Part shown: positions 9,956-20,362 of the stretch, piece by piece
How positions within the stretch are numbered: position 1 is the stretch's first letter
How the letters are laid out: each line of letters begins with the position of its first letter
Assembly: GCA_004794655.1 (NCBI GenBank)
Contig: SMMW01000019.1
Span: 1,111,001 to 1,175,000, forward strand
DNA length: 64,000 nucleotides
Direction of reading: 5' to 3'
Source of the DNA: Marisa cornuarietis
Lineage: Eukaryota; Mollusca; Gastropoda; Architaenioglossa; Ampullariidae
Translations under genes and position numbers: made by a program
The notes under the pieces: model-generated
What the model was told of the DNA's origin: nothing
The model's input: the letters and a program-made list of their open reading frames with translations, nothing else
Database searches by the model: none

Positions 9956-10847
9956 GTGTCAGCAGCCAGTGGCGAATGCGTCCCATCTTCCCTGCTCCCC
10001 CTCCCCCCCCGATCCTCCCGTCTTTACAGTTCCGTCTCGCGAACCGCGGACTAATTAATTCATTAATACACGGAAAGTGCCTCTTCTATCGCGTTCATAT
10101 GACATGGACGAATAGTTCTAAACGTATAAAAAAAACTAATAGATTTGCCTACCCAATACCAGACATATATTTTCTAGAAGTGATCGTATATTTTCCTACT
10201 CATTAAATTACAACAGATGACACATCTCAGGATAATTTTTAATGCATAATTTGGGCAGTATGTGTGTACGTTGTCTTCAGAGAAGGATTTAAACATTTGT
10301 ATCTCTGTAGGTTGTGCTGTTAGCGAAGTTGACCCCATAATGGAACAGAAAAGAATGCTAGATGTAAGCATGTTGATGCACATTCATTCTCTTGCTTTCA
10401 TTTTCAAGCTTGCTAGTTAGCTGATGTTTTTTTCTGCACCATTCATCGCATCATTGCACTGTCAGTCCTTTCATTTCGTTCTTATGTACTGTTGGGGTTT
10501 TGTAACGTTACTCACGAACCCCAAGTGTCAGAGTAGAGAAGGAGGGAGGTTGTTGCATTTTGATTGCTTTCGCAAGGTAGCTTAGCCACCTGGTTAGCTA
10601 ACACTTTGACGCAAGCACAACATTTTTTAAAGATCAAGTGATGAATCCAGCAGCTGATTCATTAAACAAGCGAATTCGCGGTAATATATTTCTTGTATTT
10701 TTTTTTTTTTAGGATGCGATTGTTGGGGTCAGTGCATTTAGATACAGTAGTTACACTTTTTGACTATGTTAAAGCCATATGTTTCTCGTCCTAGCGCGTT
10801 CTATTACTATTGCTGTGTGATTATTTCATTATTGGGTCGGTCTTGCA

Positions 10848-10870
10848 GACAGCATCACACTGGTGCTGTC
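10848..10870 (+). promoter_or_regulatory. 3' UTR hairpin 3
   Basis: GACAGCA and TGCTGTC form a perfect 7-bp stem around a 9-nt loop, about 200 bases before the inferred polyadenylation site. Confidence 0.4.
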
Positions 10871-11060
10871 AGAAACATGGAGAAGGAAAGACTGTTAAGC
10901 TGAGCTGCTCTTGTAAGTTCAGAGGCTGTTGTGAGAATGGACCATCCGTACGCTAACACAAAACCATCGAACTCTTTTTTAATATGCCTTACTATACTGT
11001 AGACTTGGTCACTTTTTTGTAAGCAGTATTTGTGAGTTTTAAATATTCAATTTTTAAAAA

Positions 11061-11150
11061 AATAAAATCGGTTAAATATTATCTGTTGGACTTGGCTGTA
11101 TTGCTGGCTTGTGAATGTATGTATGTATGCCTGCGTGTTTGTGCGTGATA
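11061..11150 (+). terminator. SoxC polyadenylation signal and downstream GT element
   Basis: AATAAA at 11061-11066 sits in AT-rich DNA and is followed from about 11110 by a GT-rich stretch (repeated TGTATG, then GCGTGTTTGTGCGTG). This is the canonical layout of a eukaryotic cleavage and polyadenylation site. Cleavage would be expected near 11080-11090. Confidence 0.6.
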
Positions 11151-14062
11151 GGGAAAAGATAGAAGAGATTGTCTGCATGTTTGAAGTAGAGGATGCCATG
11201 GAAATAGTCTAACGCACTCGTAACAAGGGCTCACGTGGACAGTTGGTGGAGATGTCAGACCCATTCGCACTCCTACCCTGACAAGTCTACATTGCACACC
11301 TATGCACTGCACACCTATGCTAGTAGCGAAGGAGCTCCGAACTCTAGAGCAACACACCTCACCGCGCTTGGCTACTGTAATGGATGAATTTCACGTCTAG
11401 ATGTGGATTTGTACCTGAATAGCAGAGGAACTATTGAGGACGGAAGGTACACAGACACACAGCGAACTAGGGCAGAAAGGTCATTGCGCAGTTAACTCGC
11501 CCTCCGTACTGACTGATATCAACTGCTGTTGCTAAGCATAATAAAACGAACAAGAAAGGTGTTGCACACACGTCACCGCGATTTTCGGTCTCGACCTCGC
11601 TCAACACGCTTGAGCAACATGCCTTTGCTTGAACATGCATCCAAACTGAACATGCCAGTCGTTCGAACACGTCGACGGTGTGAAGATCAAGATTAGTTTA
11701 TACGTGCACACTGGTGCTCGAAGGACGGCTGTCAGGCGAGCACCGCGTGCACACGCACGGTGGGGGGGGGGGTGGCGCGTGTGAGAAGCCCACAGCTAGG
11801 ACAGGCGTGACGTCACGAGGGTGACATAATTCTTTCCCCGTGACCGACATTGCGGACAGGCGTGTCAGCTGCTAAAAATAACGAAGGGCAGTAACCCGGT
11901 TAGAGTGGAAGCCTGTCCTAATAATCTCTGCTAGTCAGGCGCAGATGTAAATAATAATAATAAAGAGAGAGAAAAAAAAAGCGATAGAGGGACTTAAAAG
12001 CGGGCCGTCAGGCAGGCAGCACTGACAGTTAGGCCCCCCCCCATCCTCCGACGCGTGCAACCGAGCTTACATGCGATAAGTGCTGGAGCCACTGTGCCAA
12101 GGGAAGTTCGTTCTTGAGGCAAGAAAAAAAGTAACAACAACCCAACACACTAGAGTGCCCAGCAGGAGAGAGAATTACAAGAGTGCGACAGATGATGGTT
12201 TCACTGAGTCGCTACTTCGCGTGCAAAGCTGGCTCAGCGTCTGAGAACGGCAATGAGCAGTTGTTCCCCCCGTCCGTCTATCGTCAGCTATTATTATTAT
12301 TTTCTTTTACAGGAAGCTACATGTAAGCAAGGTTATCAGCTTCATCTTTTTGCATATCCATTTTAGCCAACATATTTACTGGAAGCTACAAATAATCATC
12401 ATACGACAAGGCTTTCATCTACATTCACACATATATATATATATATTATTATTGTCTTTAGCCATCATGTGTCCTACATTTGAGAAAGTAGGTTGTATTC
12501 AGGGCACTTACTTCGTTTGCGTGTAATGATCTGTAGCAATTCTACTTCCAGTACAACTGTTCTCAAAGCAGTGATGCAGAAAGAGGTTAGTTCAGTGTTG
12601 CAATGCCATTCTTTTGTTCGTCACAGAGTTGGGCCGGCAACTTCTTCTAGAACGATGAGCATGCAGCTGCCATATCAAACGCTGTATTATTTGTAACCTA
12701 ATCTTTATCACGCGAGTATTTTCCAGTTCACTCATCTTTCATCACTTGAAGTTGTGTGTGTTTATATATATATATACTTACGGCTCGATCTTCAAATCCA
12801 GGGTGCCAGCGCTTTGACGAGTCCAACAAGTAGAGTAATAAATAATTGTGTGTGTGAGAGAGAGTGAGAGATTATGGCAGGCGTCTTCCTTGTATTGCTC
12901 CAGAGCTGTGTTTGAGGTACGATTTCTTTCTTGTTTGTTTTCTTTTTGCAACCCGAAAATTGAGCGCAAGTATTCAGAACGCAATATCTATCATTTAAGC
13001 CCAAAGACCCACTTCCTCTGCATTTTCCTTTAAAGAAAGCCATCATCTATCCATCAATAGTCATTAGTCTTATCTATCCATCCATCCTAACCCCCCACCC
13101 CTCACACCTTTTGTAATCGCGTTAACAGACTTCAGAGTCTGAATAAGTTACTGACATTATGAGACACATTCACTTCGTGCATACCCGTTCTTACACCAGT
13201 TACAGGTAAGAAGTATTCTTTTTCTGTTCAGTCCCAACTGAAAAAAAAATCCCCGTGACTCAAACTGTGCTCTACTATTCTCCTGCCACAGAACCAAGCC
13301 TCAGGTGCCATCATCTTCCCTCGTCCTAAGTTCCCACTAAGGGGTACAACGATGACGTCACAAACCTAATCTTCAGATTAACGTGCTCTCAATCGTAATC
13401 TTACCATCAAGGTCACGCCTCAACACAGCTTAATGCAGTTTCCTGCTTCCCTTGTAAGGTTTGCTAAGGGGGGACCTGTGGGGGAGGGGAGACGTAATGG
13501 CGGCAAATAGAATAAAGGGCCTAATCTAGGCATAATAAACGGCTTAATTTAGGCATAATAAACGGAAGTGGAATGAGATGCGGATAATATGAAAGCATTT
13601 GCTGCCCAACTCTTGGACAAAACCACGAGCTCCAGGGGAAATCATGCGGAGCAACACGTCATTTTCCCACACAGCCCCATCCTCCAGCTTGTTCCAGGGT
13701 GAACTCAGGCTGCACCGTGCTCGTGCATGCGAACTGCGATGTGATCTTCTCGTACGCAGAGACAAGTCTTGCTGATGCTGACCAAAAACTTGTTGGGGCT
13801 CGGTGCAGGACGGGGTTGAGTTTCGCGTTACCCTCCTCCGCTAACAGGAAAGGGAAGGCGCGGCCAACCTGAGCCCCAATTCAGCTGACCTCGATCTGCA
13901 CCGAGCTGATAGGGTCACAGACTCGCTGCCTGCCGACACACGCTGGGGGCTGTGGTACACACTGCAAGCACACCATGCTGTCGGCAACGTCAGTCAGGCG
14001 AAAAATGATAAATATTATAGAGACAGAAAAAATGAGTTCGCTTTTAATGTTTTATTTTTACA
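11086..14062. other. Intergenic, no gene seen
   Basis: No coding frame with a recognisable domain. Short features are a G-run near 11761, a CRE/E-box/MEF2 motif cluster (11808-11881), (TA)n runs near 12430 and 12767, and a GA run near 12857. The rest looks like unique non-coding DNA downstream of SoxC. Confidence 0.5.
11808..11881. promoter_or_regulatory. Candidate regulatory cluster: CRE, E-box, MEF2
   Basis: A full CRE TGACGTCA (11808-11815) is followed by the E-box CAGCTG (11866-11871), which directly abuts a consensus MEF2 site CTAAAAATAA (11872-11881). An abutting E-box/MEF2 pair is the classic muscle-enhancer arrangement. Motif evidence only. Confidence 0.25.
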
Positions 14063-14089
14063 GACGCGAGCGCGCATGCACGCGCGCGT

Positions 14090-14142
<53 letters not shown>
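14063..14142. repeat. (CG)/(CA)n alternating tract
   Basis: A CGCGAGCGCGCATGCACGCG stretch leads into about 26 CA units. The run is alternating purine-pyrimidine throughout, so it is Z-DNA prone. Confidence 0.9.
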
Positions 14143-14147
<5 letters not shown>

Positions 14148-14511
14148 GATTCACCGGAAATCAATTCCGCTCTTGAAAAAAAAAGTGTTTCTCATCTCTA
14201 TTATTATTATAACAGGTTCGTTGGTGACTGTCAACTAATGGACCCATCCTGCGTACCCTCGCACCCGCTCCAGTCTATCGACTGCGCAGAAGGCTCTGGG
14301 ATTTCCCTGCGATTATGAGTGATGGGCAATCCCTCTGCTCCTTGCTGTCAGACTGGACCCTTGTCCTTTCCTCAATCTCTTTGATGTTGTAGACTTAGTC
14401 ACGGCTCGATGCCTTCCGCAGCTCCGGCGCATGAGTAGGCGGCCTTCAACCCGGTTATCCCACCCACAACCCCCCCCCCCACACTCCTCTTCCTCGGTGT
14501 CACAGAGTTTA

Positions 14512-14665
14512 CATTCCACTCCACACCGGGTATAGTTAGTTCCACTCTTCAACAGGTACTTAGCTCCACTCTACCTCGGATACTAAATTCCACTCCACAG
14601 TGGGTACAGTTAGTTCCACTCTTCAACGGGCACTAAGCTCCCCTCCATGTCGGATACTCAGTTCC
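14512..14665. repeat. Minisatellite, about 75-bp higher-order unit
   Basis: Two diverged copies of a 75-bp unit begin with ATTCCACTCCACA (about 14512 and 14587). Each is built of three monomers of about 25 bp carrying TTCCACT and a GGGTAC/GGATAC core. Confidence 0.65.
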
Positions 14666-15092
14666 AACCCTCATGTGCTGTCAGTGTGCTATTACTCTTA
14701 TTTGTGCATGACTGACACAAAATGAGACGATATACCCGACACTTTGTCTTAACTAATGTTTTTATCATCAGGAAATGCAGCAGGGGACAGGTTTATAGCT
14801 TTCTGCGCCAGATCGAACGACCTTTACAGTCGTCGGAGCCGCATATCCGTGTCCTCAGCGTCAAAGAGGCCACGTAATCAATAGTTACACATACAACAGT
14901 AAAACGTCTTGGTTGTGAAACTGCTGACATTATTTCACTGGCTTAGGAAAATAATTCCCTATAGCTGGCTTCTACTTGTACAAATTAAATTCAGTTCAAA
15001 ATTTAAAATGGTACCAATTTCAAGGACTCCCCGAAAAGTAGTAATTACTACCACTTTTTTTCAAATGGGGCTAATGTAAGGCGACGAAAAAG

Positions 15093-15119
15093 TGATGATG
15101 ATGATGATGATGATGATGA
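15093..15119. repeat. (GAT)n microsatellite
   Basis: About nine GAT units in a row, non-coding context. Confidence 0.9.
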
Positions 15120-16031
15120 AACACGAGTTTTAGCTGTCTGTCAGAATGCTCAACAAACAGGTCGTGCTTCTGATTCACTGTCTATCGTCAATCCCAGATA
15201 TGTGCATCACGCCTTATATTCACTGTTTCTGACATGAGTTGCTTGCTTGCTTAGTTTCTTTGAATGTCAGAGCCAGCCGGGCCCGCAAGCGTAGGAAGTA
15301 TTGTCACCAAGAACAAGTCGGCTGCATGTTACCACACACCAGTAGAGTATGCGGGGTGGAAAGGTCAATAAAGGGCTTTACTGAGGCCGGTCTCGTCCTC
15401 ACTCTGTAGTGTAGGCCCAAGGCTTTCATCCACTTTCAGTCTGTCGCTGTTAATGGTTGGGTCCTGCGAGACTTTGGTCTCAATAGTCGGACATGGCACA
15501 TGGCAGCTGATTTGATAGAACGCACTGCCACAGGCAGGTGAGGCGATGTAATACATTACAGGTAAAGTAAGGGTCTGTCAACAGAGAGGAGGGAGGGGAC
15601 TGCGTATTTGCTTATGAGGGTATGTGAGTGTGCCTGTATGTGTGTATATGTGCGTTGGTAATACTATGAATGCATGCGTCTTTTAGTATATATATATGCG
15701 TGCGTGCGTCCGTGACGTGTGTGTGTGTGCGCGCGCGCGCGCGCAGTATTTTCTTTCTTGATCTTGTTTTGACAGAATAACCCAAAGGGAGCGGCGCTCG
15801 TTCTGAGAGTAGAATCATTAGCGAGGCTCGGCAAAGGCCAACGGTACACTTCCCTTCCCTCCTCCCCCTTTCACACCAATTTCCAAGCCCACTTTTGTAC
15901 AGGCCCGTCATGTTATGTATTTATCAGCTGTGAACCACCCCAGGGTACACTGTCAAATGTGGGTAAGACGGGAGGCCGTCGAGAATCGAGAACACGGACG
16001 TATATCTCTGGACTGCTTGCAGACACATTTT
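15120..16031. other. Intergenic with mixed simple repeats
   Basis: No gene. A (TA)n, TGCG, (GT)n, (GC)n composite at 15686-15744 is alternating purine-pyrimidine. The surrounding TGTGTATG-type DNA yields spurious frames. Confidence 0.55.
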
Positions 16032-16175
16032 CCGGTGTCACGATCTCCCGCCTTTACGAGACCATGATTTTAGGTCGCACAGTGCGCAGGCGCAGGGGTC
16101 AGCAGGTGACTCATGCGCAGAGAGTGTTAATATGCGATCTTCTTATACCGTAAAGGCAGGAGATCGTGACACCGG
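16032..16175. mobile_element. 144-bp foldback / MITE-like element
   Basis: Terminal inverted repeats of 27 bp with one mismatch: the left arm 16032-16058 begins CCGGTGTCACGATCTCCCGC, and the right arm 16149-16175 ends GAGATCGTGACACCGG. The 90-bp interior is GC-rich and non-coding. No target-site duplication or known superfamily terminus was recognised. Confidence 0.75.
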
Positions 16176-17084
16176 CGTACAGTTAACTTCTAGAACGAGG
16201 CTACAGCATACATTCGCTTCCGGTTTAACTATCAACATCAAGAAGAAGAGAAAATGATGCGAAATCTTGTGTTGATTGAGGTACATAACCTCAAGCGTTA
16301 TGGTCTGTTGTGTTTTTAGTTTATTGGCTCTAAGAGTTGGTCATGGCAGACAGCCAGCAGTCCAGAGATATACGTGTGTGCTGAGAAGCTTTGACCAAAA
16401 GACGAAGTATGGCCTTGTGGTTGACCCAGTTTTTGTCATCTGTCCAGACTCCAGACGGACGTCAGATGGGTGAAGCGTGTGTGTAGTGTACACCTGTCCC
16501 TCTGAGGTATGAACGGCATTTTAATGGTGCAGTACGTGGGAAATTGTATAGTGTCTCTTCCAAACACAACAACAATAACAACAATAATATACACTTTGCT
16601 GCCAACGCTATAATCATAATCATTACGTTTGTTATGTTTCCATGCTCAAACATCAAAGCGTGGGCTTACCTCGCTCCCAATACCTGAAATATCCTGTACA
16701 CACAGAAACAAAGGCACGTTTAATTCGACAGTTGTAGACGAAACCAAGAAATTGATGGAGTGGACACTCGATTGGCTGTCGTCAGCTTGACGCTTGAAAA
16801 CATTATTTCTATTAGAATTAAAGTTTATTGGAAAAATTTTACTGACACTGCCGAAATACTGACTGCATCTTATCCTGGTTCAGGAGAGATGGTTTACTAG
16901 CTTAGCATACAGTTACTATTGTTACAGTGCAATGTTTTATGTGCGTGGTACACTGCTAGCATGATGTTTTTGAGATAATTCAGCCTTGGATACTTTGATT
17001 ATTCCACGAAATATTACCAATAAATTCCCCAGAAAGTAAACCAAATGTAAATAAATAAGTAAATAAATCAGACGTGATTCCATG
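16176..17084. other. Intergenic, no gene seen
   Basis: AT-richer unique-looking DNA with short AAC and TAA runs. No frame with a recognisable domain. Confidence 0.5.
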
Positions 17085-17160
17085 TTATAATAATAATAAC
17101 GGATATTTATATAGCGCATTTCCCTTCTTTACAGAAGGCTCAATGCGCTTTACAAAGAAA
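17085..17160 (-). mobile_element. 3' end of a SINE/LINE-type retroelement
   Basis: On the - strand the sequence runs TTTGTAAAGCGCATTGAGCC, a small hairpin (CCTTCT..AGAAGG nested in GCGCATT..AATGCGC), ATATAAATAT and a (TTA)n tail. This GCGC..ATATAAAT plus ATT-repeat ending is a widespread animal SINE tail that mimics LINE 3' ends. The copy is 5'-truncated and lies just downstream, on the same strand, of the transporter fragment. Confidence 0.65.
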
Positions 17161-17175
17161 TTCAAAGACACAAAT

Positions 17176-17640
17176 TCACACATCTGACAAAGTGAAACAG
17201 ACTAAAACATGTCCACAAACAATGGTACAGAGATATATCAGGGCGATAGAGAAGACCACTAGACCCAGAACGTTCATACCAGAGCTTACGACCAGCTTCA
17301 GGCTCTCTATAATGTCTGTGACTTCCACCATTGCAGTTCCATTGGACACGTTTCTGGTAGCGGCTTTAATCAAATCAACGTCTGTTGTCTCCCGTTGAAA
17401 ACACATCGTCATTAAATTATCCGGAAAGCAGTTTCTGATCAAGTCCAGCAGAGCGTCCAGCGATTTGGTGTTCTTAGAGGCGCCACTGCGTGGAATGGTG
17501 TTAATGTCACGTGGGTCTCCGGGATGGATGGACAGGACAAGGATGATGTAAAGAATGACGGCTGACAGCGTTGTGGTCATGTAGTAGATCATGGCGCCCA
17601 GCCCCAGTTTGCCGGAAGCTTTCTTATCCAGCGTGTTCAC
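17176..17640 (-). pseudogene. Excitatory amino acid transporter (SLC1/EAAT) fragment
   Basis: A - strand open frame matches the middle of Na+-dependent glutamate/aspartate transporters. In order there is LDKKASGKLG, the membrane segment AMIYYMTTTLSAVILYIILV, IHPGDP, LDLIRNCFPDNL, a loop with two adjacent N-glycosylation sequons (NVS, NGT; residues 97-102), and GMNVLGLVVFSIAL. Homology covers 17239-17640 (134 residues). After SIAL the frame drifts 20 residues to a stop at 17176. A full EAAT has about 500-600 residues, so the C-terminal transport core and the early helices are missing. No GT donor follows SIAL directly, and an in-frame TGA lies upstream with no usable AG between it and the homology. 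There are no internal stops or frameshifts. It is either a recent partial (retro)copy or one exon with unrecognised splice sites; I favour a pseudogene fragment. Confidence 0.75.
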
Positions 17641-17876
17641 GTGCAGAACATGTCACCGTGTTCTGGTAACTCGGCAGAAGCTGCACACTTATACAACCAC
17701 ACACCCGTTACCAAAAGATGGTAAAATGTATTTTAAAAACTCATGAGAAAGGTAAAGTATGTGCGTTATGCTGATTAATAGTTCGCAACTTTAGCCAAGG
17801 GGCTTTCTTCCTACATAGTGGCTGGCACATGTTAATAGTAACAATCTGCTCACTGTGTATGTTCATATGTATGTCC

Positions 17877-18196
17877 CTAGTAGTTTATGGGTGTGAAACT
17901 TGGACTGTGCTTGCCAACACAGAGAGGAGGATCCAGGCATTCGAGAGCAAGTGCCTGAGGAGGCTGCTCCGGATCTTTGTACGAGGCACAGTCACTACAC
18001 TCGTAGAATAGCAGGAACCTCTACTTGCAACAGTCAAGCGATTGGCCATGTGACCTGGCACAACAAACACTTTGCTGAAAACTGTCCTTCACGAAACCTA
18101 GAAGTGAATGGCGGGCCCTGTCAGCTGCCACGCGTTTATCCATGTGTGTGGTCCCCCCAGCGACTGGTATCAGGGGATGAATGAATGTCCATACTG
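17877..18196 (+). mobile_element. Decayed LINE, 3' end of the reverse-transcriptase ORF
   Basis: Translation shows the C-terminal signature of a non-LTR retrotransposon polyprotein: VVYGCETWTVLANTERRIQA, FESKCLRRLLRI, then, past a TAG, QEPLLATVKR, and, with a frame change, GHVT.HNTLLKTVL and WRALSAA, ending near a GMNE-like terminus. About 30 residues are missing in the middle and several frames are broken, so it is dead. The clade (RTE/BovB-like or CR1-like) cannot be settled by eye. The element runs straight into an (AACC)n array. Confidence 0.85.
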
Positions 18197-18303
18197 AACC
18201 AACCAACCAACCAACCAACCAACCAACCAACCAACCAACCAACCAACCAACCAACCAACCAACCAACCAACCAACCAACCAACCAACCAACCAACCAACC
18301 AAC
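18197..18303. repeat. (AACC)n array at a LINE 3' end
   Basis: About 27 uninterrupted AACC units begin right after the LINE fragment's 3' end, which suggests the array is the element's microsatellite tail, expanded later. The Trp-Leu-Val-Gly frames on the - strand are artefacts. Confidence 0.9.
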
Positions 18304-18844
18304 GTGAAACAGGCATATGTAGCTATATAGCGGAGTAATATGACAGTTTATTATGATGTGATGCATAGGGCAACTTTGGATATGTACAGCACATGTGTGT
18401 TCGGCCATTGTGTTGAGCAGCAATTGTGGCTGGGCCACTGTTTAGGGGTGCATTAGCTACAGAGGCCAGATGTTTAGATGTTTGCTACAGGTGTCAGATG
18501 ATGGCTTTACAGCCGGTTGAGAGGCAAAGCTCTTGATGTCGGAGTCTGGGTTTTCACGTCTAAACGCCACAGAAGTGTGCTAAAGGTGAAGGACACGCCG
18601 ATATTATGCTATAGGTCAGTGACACGTGCTAAGGAGAGACACAACAGACACATAACTTCTGTTACTGGTGATTGAGCCACAGGCACTATATACTACTGAC
18701 AACATTTCGACATCACAAGTGTTTTCCATTCTTTTTGCTCGTGTATGGATATATGTGTGCACGCGTGTGTGAGTGTGTATGTGTATGAGTGGGTATATGT
18801 GCATGTGAGTTAGAGTGAAAGACCATCAGCTGGTTATAGTTTTA
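18304..18844. other. Intergenic, no gene seen
   Basis: No domain-bearing frame. A GT-rich patch lies near 18745-18800. Confidence 0.5.
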
Positions 18845-18965
18845 TTTTCCTGCTTCTGCAATCCGGAAGTAAGCTCCCAAAAATCCTCCGCCGTGAGGCT
18901 TTGAACTCACGACCTGTCTGGAAAAGGCGAAGGTCATAGGTCGACTGGCTGACCCTAGGAACCAG
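18845..18965 (-). mobile_element. tRNA-derived SINE fragment, third family
   Basis: On the - strand GGTCAGCCAGTCGACC resembles an A box (18938-18954), CTTCGCCTTTTC follows like an anticodon stem, and GAGTTCAAAGCC (18897-18908) is a B box. This layout is a tRNA-like SINE head. The body after the B box is short before unrelated sequence. Confidence 0.5.
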
Positions 18966-19147
18966 CGTGACGTATAAGGCCCCTCAAGCGTTATACCGCG
19001 GGAGGTCAGCGGAACGGCAAAACGAAGCCTGTTGTTTGATGGCACCCATCCTCTTCTTCCCCACCCCCACCCCACCTTCCCCGCATCCCCAGCATCCTCT
19101 GCGAAATCTTTTTTTTGCCCAGGCTCCCCCACTTCCTTTCCTGTCTC

Positions 19148-19320
19148 TCCTCCCCGCGCGGCGAGCTGTGTACCAAACCCACTCCGCGCATCCTCCCCGC
19201 GCGGCGAGCTGTGTTACCAAACCCACTCCGCGCATCCTCCCCGCGCGGCGAGCTGTGTACCAAACCCACTCCGCGCATCCTCCCCGCGCGGCGAGCTGTG
19301 TACCAAACCCACTCCGCGCC
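19148..19320. repeat. 43-bp GC-rich minisatellite, 4 copies
   Basis: Four nearly identical units begin TCCTCCCCGCGCGGCGAGCT and continue with TGTACCAAACCCACTCCGCGCA; one unit has an extra T (44 bp). The period is not a multiple of three, so the several open frames across it are accidental. Confidence 0.9.
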
Positions 19321-20124
19321 AGGTCGCGTGGCAAGCGGGGACAACGTCAGAGCTATTTTCGTTGACAGCCCGGTTTTCGGATGAGCAAAACTATAGGGCA
19401 AGGGGTTGGCCATGTGTTTCCGAGGCGACTGTTGAGCACCATCAAACAGAAAGTCGGAGGATCTGTTAAGGCAGAAACCATTGCTTATATCAGCGACGCA
19501 GCTGCTTTAGCCAATAAACATATAGGAAGTGACCCAGTGGGTCAATTGTTAGCTGACTGCTTTTTGCTGTTACCCTTTACCAATCTTGTTTCCGTCTGTG
19601 CCCAGCTTCCTTCCTGAGCCACAGTCGCAGCCTGATAAGGCGATGGAGACAGATCCCTTAAAACAAACTGACACCAAATAGGTTGCTTAGGAAAGACTTG
19701 CCTTACTTGACGGAGGGAGATATAAATATCGCAAAAAGCACTGACGGGGGATTTTGTTCTTGTCCCTCTCCCTCGCAGGACAAAATTGCAAATGAGGCAA
19801 CCTGGTTAGCGACAATGGTGCAAATGAGGCAAGCTGGTTAACGGGGGTGTGAAAGACAGCATATGTTTTACAAACATAACACGGTGTCTTTGTAGGGTCT
19901 GCGCACTGCATGCAGGAGGGTCAGGTATAATTAAATATTAAAATATTCAGTTGAGAGTAACAAGAACCTTTCTTCTCCTCTCTTCTTGCTGGCATTTTGC
20001 TTGTTATGAAGCGGATGTACTGTAAAGTTTATTCGCAGTTATTACTCTTAATTAAATCTAAGCCAAGGCGGGAGTGGGGGAAGCTGGGAGCGGGTTACTT
20101 GTGTTTATTCCCTCTTCGTATAGT
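19321..20124. other. Intergenic, no gene seen
   Basis: Nothing recognisable. The motif GTGCAAATGAGGCAA is loosely repeated near 19788 and 19817. Confidence 0.45.
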
Positions 20125-20362
20125 CTCCATCCATCCGTCACACGTACAGCTCCATCCATCACATACACAGCTCCATCGATCTCGTCACATATACGGCTTT
20201 ATCCATCAGCCACACACACACACACACAGCTCCATCCATCCGTCACATAAACAGCTCCATCCATCACATACACACCTCCATCCATCACATACACAGCTCC
20301 ATCGATCTCGTCACATATACGGCTCTATCCACACATATACACACAGCTCTATCCACCCGTCA
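20125..20362. repeat. Degenerate CCATCCATCACATACAC minisatellite
   Basis: Roughly ten imperfect units of about 20-22 bp carry CTCCATCCATCACATACACAG or CTCCATCGATCTCGTCACAT variants. Confidence 0.75.

Larger units (their letters stand above)
8037..11085 (+). other. Inferred SoxC 3' untranslated region
   Basis: No convincing coding frame occurs between the SoxC stop and a strong polyadenylation context at 11061. The segment becomes AT-rich toward its end, has T- and A-runs, and contains several compact hairpins (8336-8357, 9918-9955, 10848-10870), a Pumilio-type UGUAAAUA (8195-8202) and a 17-bp motif repeated at 8386-8402 and 8413-8429. Long regulated 3' UTRs are usual for SoxC genes. No AATAAA was found earlier; ATTAAA variants at about 10203 and 10659 could give shorter forms. 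Confidence 0.55.

Noticed and set aside
8542..10206. Several open frames of 70-155 codons downstream of SoxC
   Set aside because: They lie in the inferred 3' UTR, conflict with each other in frame and strand, and have no domain.
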